Source of the DNA: Zoroaster sp. YZ-2022
Lineage: Eukaryota; Echinodermata; Asteroidea; Forcipulatida; Zoroasteridae
Direction of reading: 5' to 3'
Length of the DNA stretch: 64,000 nt
Assembly: GCA_029582265.1 (NCBI GenBank)
Contig: CM055817.1
Span: 59,893,152 to 59,957,151, forward strand
Part shown: positions 39,701 through 47,277 of the stretch, in pieces
How positions within the stretch are numbered: position 1 is the stretch's first letter
Layout: each line of letters starts with the position of its first letter
Position numbers and translations under genes: made by a program
Notes under the pieces: generated by a model
What the model was told of the DNA's origin: nothing
What the model saw: only the letters and a program-made list of their open reading frames with translations
Databases searched by the model: none

Positions 39701-40440
39701 GGAACGAGGATGATAACACACTACAAATAGGGCTACATTTTTAGGAGGTAACCAATTTTACACTTCCTGAAAGCTCATTTCCCCAATGTCTGCAAGAAAA
39801 CGTGACTGGTGCTCAACAGATCTTTTAAACTGGGGCGCCCTCTTTTGACAAATTATTGTTTGACCAGATACCTTGAGCAAAAGACACTTGCCTCAAAAAC
39901 AAAATGGAAGCATTTTATATGTGCATGTAAATACGTTGCTCAGTTGATATCTATCGACCGACTTTCATGCAATATTTGTCCTTTTTAAAGATAAGGTCGT
40001 ACGCTCTTAACGTGGTCTGGGTTTATCTTAAATATTGAATAAAATTCATTTTGTTTCAGGATTATGTGGCGAAGATACAATCGATTTGGAAAAGATTAAC
40101 GATAGGTTCGATCTGAGGTCTCCCGTCTACCCATCGAACTATCCACCAAACGTTGGATGCTGGTGGCGAGTGTACCGTTCTTGCAGAGGCATTTGTTATA
40201 TATCCATCGAAGTGGTATCTTTCCTAACGGAGATAGAGCGTGACTCGGTGCGTATCAGTTCGTACGGCCAGGAAAATAAGAAGTTTGTGTTGCACGGAGC
40301 GACAAAAGTGCGTTCAATATTATTGGAGGCTTACGAGGCTGATGTTTCATTTATTGGTGATTCGACTGAGCAGTATAGTGGTTTTCATCTCAGATTGACA
40401 TACGTTGATAACGAGGCTCTGACTGCTCAGTTCCAATCCA
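19724..40440 (+). CDS. Multi-exon CUB / LDL-receptor-A repeat extracellular protein gene
   Basis: At least 16 exons with GT-AG borders encode, in order: CUB-like, CUB, LDLa, CUB, LDLa, LDLa, CUB, LDLa, LDLa, CUB, LDLa, LDLa, CUB (two exons), Cys-rich LDLa-like, CUB. Nearly all exons are phase 1-1, the signature of modules spread by exon shuffling, so they join in one frame. CUB domains are about 110-residue beta-sandwich binding modules. LDLa modules have six cysteines and a calcium-binding acidic SDE-type motif. The product should be a secreted or single-pass extracellular adhesion, receptor or scaffold protein. Signal peptide and true C-terminus are not seen; the start lies upstream or outside. 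The last CUB exon runs into a retrotransposon gag. I cannot name the gene; two adjacent genes are possible. Confidence 0.75.
20571..20930 (+). CDS. CUB exon 2
   Basis: Acceptor TTGTTTTACAG and donor GAAG|GTAACA bound a 360-base phase 1-1 exon. It starts [16 protein letters not shown], has the CUB hallmark [17 protein letters not shown] (cysteine, tryptophan and hydrophobic strand), and ends [12 protein letters not shown]. Sequons NIT, NGT and NET are present. Identity as CUB rests on the C-x-W-x-V/I-T pattern and domain length. Confidence 0.75.
21292..21362 (+). repeat. tRNA-like sequence, probably SINE-derived
   Basis: TAGCTCAGTTGGTAGAGC (A box and D arm) and GGGTTCGAGTCC (B box) are spaced as in a tRNA. 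The anticodon stem is imperfect and there is no clean acceptor stem. It lies in an intron of the CUB gene. I treat it as a tRNA-derived repeat or pseudogene rather than a functional tRNA. Confidence 0.45.
21485..21560 (-). repeat. tRNA-like sequence, antisense, degraded B box
   Basis: The minus strand reads GATGAAATAGCTCAATTGG TAGAGCGCC, a good A box and D arm, followed by a weak B box (GTACAAATCC). It is about 200 bases from the tRNA-like element at 21.3 kb and in the opposite orientation. It is probably a SINE relic. Confidence 0.4.
21645..21758 (+). CDS. LDLa exon 3
   Basis: This is a 114-base phase 1-1 exon after GTTTTTTAG and before TGTG|GTGAGT. It encodes a six-cysteine LDL-receptor class A module: [18 protein letters not shown], then [18 protein letters not shown]. 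The D-C-S-D-x-x-D-E motif supplies the calcium-coordinating acids. Confidence 0.9.
22282..22725 (+). CDS. CUB exon 4 (first copy of the duplicated module)
   Basis: A 444-base phase 1-1 exon with acceptor TTGTTGCCCAG and donor CCG|GTAGGT. It starts [18 protein letters not shown] and includes [20 protein letters not shown], the central CUB strand with C-x-W. It is closely similar to the exon at 29025-29465, including the upstream intron, so both arose by tandem duplication. Confidence 0.85.
22890..23007 (-). mobile_element. Solo Penelope-like terminal repeat 1
   Basis: This 118-base insertion reads GTAAGACTAATTGCGG to CTGATCGTCCTCAGGAG, the reverse of the Penelope-like terminal repeats at 47.3 and 51.1 kb. 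AAGTTGTTTA flanks it on both sides (22880-22889 and 23008-23017). The duplicated module at 29.68 kb has the same host sequence without the insertion. Confidence 0.85.
23221..23331 (+). CDS. LDLa exon 5 (first module copy)
   Basis: A 111-base phase 1-1 exon starting after ATAATTTAAG. It encodes [15 protein letters not shown], then [17 protein letters not shown] with six cysteines. The acidic DCDAYEDE replaces the usual DCSDxSDE and keeps calcium ligands. Near twin of 30078-30188. Confidence 0.9.
23440..23850. repeat. Array of eight identical stem-loops
   Basis: Eight copies of AGGTGTTCGGGTATGTGCCC followed by GAAACACCT, each a palindrome able to form an 11-bp stem, are separated by T-rich spacers (ATTGTTTTTGTTCG plus a T run). 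Copies differ by only one or two bases. A pyrimidine run (CTTCTTCTCC) follows. A related AACACCTATTTTTTG piece recurs at 27868, so the array may be one end of a 4.5 kb element in this intron. Confidence 0.85.
24005..24325. repeat. ~155-bp unit, two tandem copies (more at 27.37-27.63 kb)
   Basis: Each unit has GTCAAAGTTTAATATTT, ACCACAAGAGGTAAATT, CACCATTGTACAGATCGTT and GGTGACCCCAATTTGACC, in that order. Two copies lie here and two more at 27375-27625. Together with the stem-loop array they bracket the 24.4-27.3 kb interior and look like sub-terminal repeats of one element. Confidence 0.75.
24530..26375 (+). other. Gene-like cassette with splice sites inside a repeat-bracketed intron
   Basis: A possible first exon ends CAACACAGTCATAAAG|GGTAGGTA near 24557. 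A second candidate exon runs from TTTTTTACAG|CATG (25339) to TTTGAAG|GTATGTAA (25563) and holds a 56-codon frame from about 25361. A third candidate begins after TTATATTTCAG near 26266. The sequence is complex and non-repetitive. I recognise no protein family. It could be a captured gene fragment, a non-coding transcript or part of an autonomous element; the splice sites are by eye only. Confidence 0.3.
26788..27015. mobile_element. MITE, ATCGTCACGATCAGAGCAG family (copy 1)
   Basis: Left end CAGTATCGTCACGATCAGAG and right end GTTGATCGTGAAGATATTG are imperfect inverted repeats. The interior (CTGGAAATTACTGGCTCATT, TATGTTCAGTCACTGAGTTA) matches the copy at 44003-44217. The flanks carry TTAA, so the target may be TA or TTAA. 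Confidence 0.7.
28027..28137 (+). CDS. LDLa exon 6 (first module copy)
   Basis: A 111-base phase 1-1 exon after TTATTTCTTAG and before GCG|GTTAGT. It encodes [20 protein letters not shown] then [16 protein letters not shown], a textbook LDLa with an acidic calcium site. It is almost identical to 30371-30481, with matching upstream intron (TGTTTTAATAATCGTATC). Confidence 0.93.
29025..29465 (+). CDS. CUB exon 7 (second module copy)
   Basis: A 441-base phase 1-1 exon, one codon shorter than exon 4. It starts [18 protein letters not shown] and has [20 protein letters not shown] as the CUB core strand. The differences from exon 4 are mostly amino-acid replacements in an otherwise matching frame, and the frame is intact, so both copies appear to be expressed exons. 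Confidence 0.87.
29793..29974 (-). mobile_element. Penelope-like terminal repeat 2, with palindromic end
   Basis: From TAGGTAAAACTTGTAGC the minus-oriented repeat reads to the GATCAGTGTGCTCTGA core. It then turns back as CGATCAGAGCACACTGATCG and runs outward in plus orientation to GTACCTCCAG. About 40 bases are therefore mirrored. It sits in the intron after CUB exon 7, at a different place from copy 1. Confidence 0.75.
30078..30188 (+). CDS. LDLa exon 8 (second module copy)
   Basis: 111 bases, phase 1-1, twin of 23221-23331. It reads [15 protein letters not shown], then [17 protein letters not shown]. Six cysteines and the acidic cluster are retained. Confidence 0.9.
30371..30481 (+). CDS. 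LDLa exon 9 (second module copy)
   Basis: 111 bases, phase 1-1, after TTTCCCCTAG. It encodes [20 protein letters not shown] then [16 protein letters not shown]. Only 180 bases separate it from exon 8, whereas the first module copy has 4.7 kb at this point because of inserted elements. Confidence 0.93.
30728..31054 (+). CDS. CUB exon 10
   Basis: A 327-base phase 1-1 exon after TTATTTTCCAG. It starts [17 protein letters not shown] and carries the CUB core [20 protein letters not shown]. It is slightly shorter than the exon 4/7 type and more divergent, so it is not part of the recent duplication. The donor is TTG|GTAGGT. Confidence 0.8.
31356..31616. mobile_element. MITE with 30-bp inverted ends, TA-flanked
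   Basis: Left ATTCGTCCCTAATTTGCC ATATTGACCAATCC and right GGATTGGTCACTATGGCAAA TTAGGGACGAAA are inverted repeats, and TA lies just outside each end. It has no coding capacity. A distorted relative lies at 8530-8800. Confidence 0.8.
31755..31865 (+). CDS. LDLa exon 11
   Basis: 111 bases, phase 1-1, between ACCACCAG and TGTG|GTGAGG. It encodes [20 protein letters not shown], then [16 protein letters not shown]. Six cysteines; the calcium motif is DCPEKEDE. Confidence 0.9.
31915..32487. mobile_element. MITE with a PIF/Harbinger-like transposase N-terminal remnant
   Basis: Ends CCTGGGCCCATATTCATAAA and TTTATGAATATGGGCCCAGG are perfect inverted repeats. The interior has several AAGCCTAGTTGGCAACT-like sub-repeats. 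A plus-strand frame from 32138 begins [20 protein letters not shown] then [13 protein letters not shown], which resembles the N-terminus of Harbinger-family nucleases as I recall it; it stops after 61 codons. This looks like a deletion derivative of an autonomous element. Confidence 0.6.
32484..32828. mobile_element. Second MITE, CAGGGC ends, adjoining the first
   Basis: The left end CAGGGCGGTATTTCATAGAG and right end CTATGAAACTGGGCCCTG are imperfect inverted repeats. Internal AAGCAGC/GCTGCTTA blocks are also inverted. Its first bases overlap the last bases of the preceding MITE (shared CCCAGGGC), so one probably inserted at the end of the other. Confidence 0.65.
33606..33719 (+). CDS. LDLa exon 12
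   Basis: 114 bases, phase 1-1, after TTCTCAATATCAG. It encodes [18 protein letters not shown], then [17 protein letters not shown]. Donor GCG|GTAAAT. Upstream lie about 1.7 kb of MITEs, downstream a TA microsatellite and 4.3 kb of retrotransposon nest. Confidence 0.92.
33737..33797. repeat. (TA)n microsatellite
   Basis: About 30 uninterrupted TA dinucleotides immediately after LDLa exon 12, inside the intron. Confidence 0.97.
34612..36655 (-). mobile_element. Second non-LTR element, inserted antisense in the first
   Basis: On the minus strand, 36695-36405 reads [19 protein letters not shown] then [15 protein letters not shown], and 34998-34612 continues [25 protein letters not shown] and the C-terminal tail. 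These are the C-terminal steps of a related reverse-transcriptase protein. The host frame breaks at CAGTCATAACA and resumes at CTATAACATTTATAG, suggesting a short ATAACA target duplication. The element is itself split by the solo LTR at 35000. Confidence 0.75.
35000..36399. mobile_element. Solo LTR, ~1.4 kb
   Basis: It begins TGTCACACTAG and ends ACTTTGACA, flanked by GAAGG and GTAGG (5-bp duplication with one mismatch). Shared blocks with the 7102-7936 copy include AGCTTCGTCACCGG, CTGCACCCACTCGCCTGGTG and CTATAGATCTATAT. No gag or pol lies inside. The direction of transcription is unknown because both strands have TG...CA ends. Confidence 0.75.
37104..37231 (-). mobile_element. Solo Penelope-like terminal repeat 3
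   Basis: A 128-base insertion GTAAGACTAATTGC to GGAGAAAAGTTTTACC splits the first non-LTR reverse-transcriptase frame. TATATAGCATAC flanks both sides (37092-37103 and 37232-37243), a 12-bp target duplication. The interrupted frame resumes directly after it. Confidence 0.9.
38068..38305 (+). CDS. CUB exon 13a
   Basis: Acceptor TTTATTTCAAG and donor AATAG|GTGAGT bound 238 bases (phase 1 to 2). It encodes [20 protein letters not shown], then the canonical [19 protein letters not shown] signature (Y-P-x-x-x-C-x-W) and [18 protein letters not shown] with the D-Y-x-x-I/V-x-N/D-G calcium-binding type strand. This is the most canonical CUB in the window. Confidence 0.9.
38401..38516 (+). CDS. CUB exon 13b
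   Basis: Completes the CUB domain: [19 protein letters not shown] then [17 protein letters not shown], matching the usual F-x-S-D/N-x-S-x-x-x-G-F-x-L/A end. It enters in phase 2, completing the AG left by exon 13a, and leaves in phase 1. The intron between is only 95 bases. Confidence 0.9.
38975..39060 (+). repeat. tRNA-like SINE relic
   Basis: GGTTTAGTGGTCGAAAGGTTAAGA resembles an A box with a variable D loop, and CGTGGGTTCAAAACCCG is a B box. The acceptor and anticodon stems do not pair well, so it is not a functional tRNA. Confidence 0.4.
39531..39629 (+). CDS. Cysteine-rich LDLa-like exon 15
   Basis: A 99-base phase 1-1 exon after TTGTTGCAG and before TTCAG|GTTTG. It encodes [17 protein letters not shown], then a short tail SLPSCFPS. 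It has four cysteines, so at best it is a partial or decayed LDLa. Splice borders and phase fit the gene. It is the least secure exon of the series. Confidence 0.55.
40060..40440 (+). CDS. CUB exon 16, open into gag
   Basis: After a TTTTGTTTCAG acceptor the frame reads [14 protein letters not shown], then [19 protein letters not shown], an unmistakable CUB signature, and ends [10 protein letters not shown] near 40410. There is no donor site at the expected position. The frame stays open through about 25 unassigned residues into a gag polyprotein. Either the normal donor was lost, or this is a chimeric junction. Confidence 0.8.
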
Positions 40441-40484
40441 ACCAATTGCTTGTTAGTGCCGCTGCATCCCAAAAGCGTTTAAGT

Positions 40485-41472
40485 ATGGATATCGAACGGT
40501 TAGTTTCCATAGGGAAAGAGATGAATTTACAGGGGAGTGAGTTGAGAGAGTTTGTTCAAGGAGAGCAAGAGCGGATAAGAGTTGAGAGAAAAGAGAAAGA
40601 TGATGTAGAGAGGGATAAGAGAGCTCATCAAATGGACCTCAGAAGGCAAGAAACAGAGGCTTTAGAGCTTCAACTTAAGTTAGCGACTGTTAAGGCTGAA
40701 ATGTCAGTAGCAGAAGGTCATACAGTTCAGGCAAATAAAACTAGTTTAAAATCTCGTACCCCAAAGCTGCCAGCTTTTGATGACGAAAAGGATGAACTAG
40801 ACGCATACCTACAGAGATTTGAGAGGTACGCCACTGCACAAAGTTGGCACAAAGATAACTGGGCTGTTAATCTTAGCGCACTTTTGAAAGGGAAAGCCCT
40901 TGAGGTATATTCCCGATTGTCTGTTTCAGAAGCCTCAGAGTATGAATGTCTTAAGACTGCCTTACTTAAAAGGTACCATCTTACAGAGGAAGGTTTTCGA
41001 CAGAAATTACGCTCTGCTAAGGCTGAAAGGTTTGAGGGACCAAGACAGTTTGTAGTAAGACTTGATAACTACTTTGGTAGGTGGATAGACCTTGCCAAGA
41101 TTACTAAGGACTTTGAAAATCTGAAGGATTTGCTTCTTAGAGAGCAATTCATTAATGCTTGCAGTCTTGATTTATCATTGTTCCTTAAGGAGAGAAAACC
41201 AAAGGATGTTACTGCCATGGCCGAACTTGCGGAAAAATTTGTTGAAGCAAGAGGAGGAATTTTTGGTCAGGATATTAAACCATCTAACTTTTCTTCCAAC
41301 AGATCAGACAGAAACAGAGATAACCACTCTAGATATGACAAGGGTTTCAAACCAACAGGACAGGAGAAACAGATGGAAAGAAAGCAACCCGCTTCTCAGT
41401 ACTTCAATAAAGCTGGTCAAGCAACAAGTTCAAGATCGATACCAGAATGTTATTTTTGTGGTAAAGTTGGTT
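40485..41472 (+). mobile_element. Truncated LTR-retrotransposon gag (Ty3/gypsy, SCAN-like), fused to CUB
   Basis: From MDIERLVSIGKEMNLQGSEL the protein has an N-terminal charged coiled coil (EQERIRVERKEKDDVERDKR). A capsid-like region follows, with LPAFDDEKDELDAYLQRFER, LSALLKGKALEVYSRLS and LLKRYHLTEEGFRQKLRSAK, resembling gag proteins of the gypsy group from which SCAN domains derive. The start of a zinc knuckle, CYFCGKVG, follows at about 41450, and homology is then lost. No LTR, protease or reverse transcriptase is present. The frame has no stop and no frameshift over about 330 residues, unlike the decayed elements around it, so the insertion is young, conserved, or an assembly chimera. 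Confidence 0.8.
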
Positions 41473-42277
41473 CCTTGCCATATCGCATAAACACCCCGTA
41501 GATATCATCTAAAAGGCGATTATTGAAGAGTTCTAAATCTTTAAATTCGCCTGTTTTCTCGCGAGATTCTCGCATGAGAAACGAGATGTAGAGAAGGCTT
41601 ATGAGCATGGCAGCGACAATGAACCAGAAAGGTACACCAAATCCTTGCCGGACGACCCAGTACCCGACGATGATCTGAGACGCACCGGTCCCAAGTTCGA
41701 TTGTAATTCCCACCAGGATTAGACGGAACGTGCGCTCGCGTTCCGATGTGATATCCGCAAGATATGCGTTACAAACGGCAAGTAAAGTTGAGAAGTCCCC
41801 TGTGACGCCAAGGAAGAATTCAGCCAATAGCAGATACCAGAGTTTCGAGTTCGTATACGTCACGTAGATCCAAATCAGCGAGCCAATCTGATAGCCGATG
41901 ATCGGTATCACCATGGCACGTTTCCGCCCACCAAGGTCACTCCACATGCCAATCAGAGGAGCGCTTATAAGCGACGGCACCACTTGGAATAAATTAAGGA
42001 GTAACAACCAATAGGAGGCATGTGATTGGGTCTCCGCATAAAAGTCATGCACTGATTGGTTGGTGTGATGCAGACACATGGTTTCGTTCAATCCGAGCAC
42101 AGCGGCCCGGGAGCCTTTCATGTCATCAAGTCCGTTTGCTATTTTTAGCGTGACGTATTCTGTTCGAAGAGTTACTATCATGCTGTATGAGACAAAGAAC
42201 AGAAGCACTACGGGCGCCACGGTAATTCTTGGGAATTCATTCTTGGCCGTCTCCTTCTCTTGCGATGGTGGAGGCAT
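41472..42277 (-). CDS. SLC46-like major facilitator transporter, N-terminal half
   Basis: From Met at 42277 the protein starts MPPPSQEKETAKNEFPRI, then shows six transmembrane spans: VVLLFFVSYSMIV, YWLLLLNLFQVVPSLISAP, AMVIPIIGYQIGSLIWIYV, LWYLLLAEFFLGVTGDFS, GITIELGTGASQIIVGYWVV and VPFWFIVAAMLISLLYISFL. The loop GMWSDLGGRKRA after span 2 is the MFS motif A. The luminal loop has sequons (NET, NQS) as in SLC46 members, which move folate-like or other organic solutes with protons. Only the first half is present. The frame loses homology around RYGKEP, where antisense gag begins, so the exon's true donor and the second six spans are missing. Confidence 0.8.
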
Positions 42278-42501
42278 CCTGATGGCGTCTCACTTTCCTG
42301 AAAACTGAGATCACATTTTGATTGAAACAATGATTGGGTTTATTTTTATTTACACGCGTGTAACTTTCCTGAAATAGAGATTGCATTTTGAGTAAAAAAA
42401 AATTAAATTATTTGGCTTTTCCCGTCAGCTTTTCAGTTTGAAACCCATGGTTCACGTCACTATTACGTTACTGGTATACACAACAGTATCTGATAAATCA
42501 T

Positions 42502-42655
42502 CTAGGTAAAACATGTAGCTTTGCATGGTGAAGAGGATACGTAAGACTAATTGCGGTGACACCATGGGAAATTCTCTATTGAACAGTAATTAGTTCTGAA
42601 AAGAACTGGAGGTTACAACTCGACGTTTCGATCAGTATGCTCTGATCGTCCTCAG
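42502..42655 (-). mobile_element. Solo Penelope-like terminal repeat 4
   Basis: A 154-base copy from CTAGGTAAAACATGTAGC or just inside it to GATCGTCCTCAG, flanked by GATAAATCAT at 42492-42501 and 42656-42665 (10-bp target duplication). It lies just upstream of the SLC46-like start. Confidence 0.88.
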
Positions 42656-43668
42656 GATAAATCATTTCCAAACCTTTTGACCCCATTGATATCTTTTTGT
42701 AACGGTGTGATTTGTGTATTCGTGGAAATAGCCAGCATTTTAATTTACAGAGTGGTGCAAATTTGATAGAAAAACATGAGTGAGGACAAACCAACCAGCC
42801 CAGCCTATAGCAACTTACAGTAATCCCGGGCTAACGGTTAATTCCAATGAAAGGTTACTTCGTATCCATCGCTGATTACAGTTATAATTAATAGTTGGCC
42901 TGAACTGCTCTTGCATCATAAATATATTATATATTAAACTCTTTCCAATCCAGCCTAGAAGTAACTACTAATACAAAGTTTTACCTACTACTTACAATTC
43001 TGAAAGTTAACAATGTAATTTCAAACAAATATCTTACCATCAACGACTGCAATACAAATATGGCGGTTACATTCAACAGAGACTACAGAAAGATAACTCC
43101 AAGAGAGCGGGAAAAACATTTTTCTATAAGGAAGCACATTTTTATAATACAAATGCGCAGAACCTTGTCAACCGCACCCGCTTCTATCAGAAGGATATTA
43201 TATCCACGGTCAGTGTGTCTACATTCCCTCGGAGACTTGGATGACTTCAAGCAAGCCAAGGCGCGGGGCAAATCTGTTCGCTACTAGGCGCAGACCACAA
43301 TGTAGGAGTGGTGTTGTAGGATGTGTTTCCGGTCTTTAGGTAAATGGAGGATTGATGTTCTCATGAGGAATACTTGCGTTTTGGAGAAAAAAAACCGATC
43401 GTCAAGGTGGAAAACAATCCCTTACTGTAGCAAGAAGATGATTTTCTACTTGAATGAATCATTGCAGACAGTTTTATGATCGATTTAATGAGCAATCACT
43501 GCTTCTCGGCTACAAGAAAGTTGCTTGTACTAGGCTCGGCCTGGATTGGTTTTGTGACAACCGTCATTCATGAATGAATGATTTTGATGTCGTGTGAAGA
43601 ACAAGCTCATCTTCGAATGTTTAAGTTTTGTGCTCAACTGGCCAGGAAAACATACAAAATATAGCTTA

Positions 43669-43820
43669 GGTAAAACTTGTAGCTTTGCATGGTGAGGAGG
43701 ATAAGTAAGACTAATTGCGGTGACACCATGTGAAATGCTCAATTGAGTAGTAATTAGTTCTGAAAAGAACTGGAGGTACAACTCAACGTTTCGATCAGTA
43801 TGCTCTGATCGTCCTCGGTT
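43669..43820 (-). mobile_element. Solo Penelope-like terminal repeat 5
   Basis: GGTAAAACTTGTAGCTTTGC to TGATCGTCCTCGG. The flanks TATAGCTTA and TATATCTTA look like a 9-bp target duplication with one mismatch. The interior is nearly identical to the repeats of the 46-51 kb composite. Confidence 0.85.
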
Positions 43821-44002
43821 TATATCTTATAAACACAAAAAGTGTTATCTTTTTTTTAGCTATTTCTGCAGCCATTTCTGGGGAAAATTTCTGCTCTGCT
43901 TTCATCAGAACCTTGATATTTCTTTTTTTTAGAAAAGAAAACATTTATCGTCAGAAGCTGTGCTTTATTGGAGTGCTATCCATTCATTTCAGGGCACTGT
44001 TA

Positions 44003-44217
44003 AAGGGACAATATCGTCACGATCAGAGCAGACTTTCAACAGGACATAGAATCGATGTCCCAGTTTAAGATGAACACAGTGACTGAAAATTACTGGCTCA
44101 TTTATGCAACGGTAATGTGGGGTATTATTTTCAGTCACTGAGTTACCGGGGTAATCTAAAACTAGCACTCTGAATCCATGCCCTGTTGATCGTGACGATA
44201 TTATCCCTTTAATACAT
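44003..44217. mobile_element. MITE, ATCGTCACGATCAGAGCAG family (copy 2)
   Basis: Ends AAGGGACAATATCGTCACGA and TCGTGACGATATTATCCCTT are inverted repeats flanked by TA (TTAA also possible). It shares interior blocks with 26788-27015. No coding capacity. Confidence 0.8.
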
Positions 44218-45615
44218 GGTGTCACCGCAAATCTCACTCCATAGAAATTGTTATGTCGAATGTAAAATATTAAAATAATTATGTAAAATATTAAAACACA
44301 AAAACATTTTTATTTCTCCAAAGTGTGACCACCTATTGTGATGAAACTTTCTCAGTTTAATGATATTATTTATTTCTTGAAAATGGAGGGGATCTTACTG
44401 AAGGTATATTTCCAAATATCATTGTTGTATCTTTCCTTCAAAGAAATTTGTCACACAAAGCTTTTTCAAAGATATTCTTCTAGCTGGCTTGGGCCAGTGA
44501 CGTACGTTCTGGAAATGTTAAAGCATTTTTATACGAAGTGATTCAGAAAACATCAGGACAATGACAACAGCCTTGATAGCATCTTTTACCTCCACATATG
44601 ATTCGTAAAGTAACATAATAAATATATTCTTACCCGCATAATGTCCAAGTAAGCATTGTGTTACTCTCATTTGTATCGATCGACCCGACGACTGTTAATG
44701 GAAATTGTATCAATATACCAGACGGCTGTTAACGGACATGCTGCAGGTACACTACCCGTACATTAACTTCATTGGATGACACCAGATTGAACTTGAAAAT
44801 CCCGTACGGTAATTTCAACCGATTTTGTTTTTTTCTTTTGCTTGAGTTTTACCGGCTTGAGTTTGAGAGAGAAGTGCTGGCAATATGATTCATTTTTACT
44901 GTATAAATTAAAATAATTTAAAAAAAAATTAAAATAAAAACGGTCACAGACAGGTCACGTACGTTCTGCTCCCATTGGCCCTGCAATATTTAGTTTAGAA
45001 TCGTGCACCAGCGTGCTGGTACCCGCGCAGGCAAGTTCAGTTCCTGCGGTACTGCAACATTCCTTGACAACATAGGTCTCCCACGTGTAAACAATCAACT
45101 TTGACCCTATCTAGCGCGCCGAGTTTAAATAACTTTTCCTTCAAATTGACGTTACAAACACTCCAACTCATGAATAAACGACACACATGCACATTGAGTG
45201 ACAAAACTACCAAGAAGATGTGTAATGGACCAGAAATTGGTTGCTAAGGTAATTATTTTTTTTTTAAAGTAAGGGTTAAAAAGCACTTAATTTAAATCCA
45301 TAATTTTTCAGTTTCAAAGGTTTTTGTGAAGAATTGGAAAATAGGTTTCACGAGATGAATGGTTTGAATTTACAAACACGCTTACACTTTCTTACTACAT
45401 TTTTCCTTTTCCTTTTTGGGGCATTTTAGAAACTATAAAATGGAGCATCATCTTACTGTTCTGGAAGCACTTTGGCGAATCTGTGGAAACAGACAAATGA
45501 GCTCAGCCTAAAAAGCGAAGCGAAAATCTAAAATAGTTGTAGTGATATAACATAAATTAATCAGAAAATTAATTATTATTATTAAAATGATTCCCTTGCT
45601 TTACAAACTACATCA
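44218..45615. other. No gene seen
   Basis: AT-rich sequence without recognisable exons or repeats. Frames in it are short and lack family signatures. Confidence 0.5.
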
Positions 45616-45617
45616 AT

Positions 45618-45775
45618 AGGGAGGCGATTTTTTTCTGCAAACAAGAATTGCCATCCCACAATATTTCAGCCAATCACATGGCACGTTATTTAAGATGACG
45701 AATATGTATAAGACATCTGATTGGCTAAAATATCGCGGGATGGCAATTCTTGTTTGCAGAAAAAAAATCGCGGGA
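45618..45775. mobile_element. Hairpin MITE
   Basis: GCGATTTTTTTCTGCAAACA AGAATTGCCATCC on the left is mirrored by GGATGGCAATTCTTGTTTGC AGAAAAAAAATCGC on the right, with about 75 bases between. An inner CAGCCAATCACATG / ATCTGATTGGCT pair extends the stem. Confidence 0.75.
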
Positions 45776-46387
45776 GGGGTAACAACAGAATTTCCAACAT
45801 ATGCAAACGTCTAGTCACTACCAAAAGAAAAATGGTAGTAACGCAATGTTTACACATCCGGGAACTTCATACCCTCATAAATCATTTCTATTTTTTTATT
45901 CTTCCCTAAAAACGTTAACATCGTTTTTATAGCCCAAACAGAAGTGCCTTAATATCCAATGACAAAAATGTCCCCGAGTTTACTATTTTATCCACGAACA
46001 AATTCGCAGGGATTTTCTGTTTGGATTTTGTGGAAATTAGACTCAACATGACGTGAAAGAAGCCTTGTTAACATAATAAGGGTCAAACTTGTAGCTTTGC
46101 ATGGTGAGGATGATAAGTAAGACTAATTGCGGTGACACCATGTGGAATCTCAATTGAGTAGTAATTAGTTCTGAAAAGAACTGGGGGTACAACTCGACGT
46201 TTCGATCAGTATGCTCTGATCGTCCTCAGGAGAATGCCGGACTCTGGAAAATGCTGCTGCTTAAGTAGGCTGCTGGAGGATCATCCCATGAATGGATGCT
46301 GGAGGATTAGTTCGTTGAGGCGCGCAGGCGGGAAACTGTGAGACTATGAGACTAGGATCCTAGGGGTTGGGGGAGAGGAGTGTGTGC

Positions 46388-47243
46388 TCACTGAACTGAA
46401 TCAGTTGTTAACAAGCACAGGGGAAGGAGGGTGGTTGACTTAGGATATAGGGGATCCCTCAGTCTGGGGTGGGTTATGGACTTTGGATATAGAAGATCCT
46501 TCAGTCTGTAGTATAGGTCGCCAAATGTCGCTGATGAAGAAACCGATGTCCTGTGGTACAGTGTCGTGTTTGACGATCTCGATGGCCTCTCTGATGCGTC
46601 TGGGGTGCCATGCGTCGATGGGTGTGATGAGTTGGGCTGCCTGCCAGTCGATTTGGTGGTCCTGATGTGCGAGTGCTTGACGATGGCGGACTTCTCGATA
46701 TCTCCTCTGCGGCCGTGTGCTCGGTGTTCCTTCAATCTGATGGGGAGGTTGCGTTTTGTTTCGCCGATGTACACCTTACCGCACTCACAGGGGATCCGGT
46801 AGACCCCGCTCTGTTGTTTGGGTCCGGTTTGTCCTTGTGTGTATGTAGAAGTCCTTGAGTTTGCTGGGGCTGAGTGGAACACATCGATGCCTGCTTGTCG
46901 GAGGATGCGTTGTAGTTTGTCAGAGACATCGAACCTAGATAGGGAGACAAGCAGAGGGTTAGATCACTTACCTTGCTTTTGGAGTTTGGAACCGGCTTCG
47001 CTGTGCTGATCTTGTTGTGATTGTAACCGTTGCGTTTGAGGGTAGTTCGGATGTGCTGTAGTTCCTTGGGAAGGCTGTCCTTGTCACAAATGTTGTAGGC
47101 GCGTTGTACGAGCGTACGGTTGACCGATGACTTGATGCTTGGATGATGGAAGGAGCGCTGGTTCAGGTACCGATCTGTGTGCGTGGGCTTTCTGTAGACG
47201 TTGTGGTGTAGGGAGCCGTCTGGGTTTCTGGAAATGCCAACAT
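46388..47243 (-). pseudogene. Penelope-like protein, C-terminal part (truncated copy)
   Basis: The minus-strand frame from about 47235 reads NVGISRNPDGSLHHNVYRKP, then THTDRYLNQRSFHHPSIKSS, the thumb side of the reverse transcriptase. Further on comes the GIY-YIG nuclease segment VYRIPCECGKVYIGETKR followed by LPIRLKEHRAHGRRGDIEKS AIVKH. A one-base shift separates the two parts. This copy keeps the GIY-YIG stretch that is broken in its plus-strand partner. It lacks all reverse-transcriptase catalytic motifs. Confidence 0.8.
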
Positions 47244-47277
47244 TAAGCAGCAACATTAAGCAGCAGCATTTTCCAGA

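Noticed and set aside
43060..43287. A 75-codon basic frame.
   Set aside because: No known domain, no splice context and similar open length on the opposite strand, so chance is sufficient.
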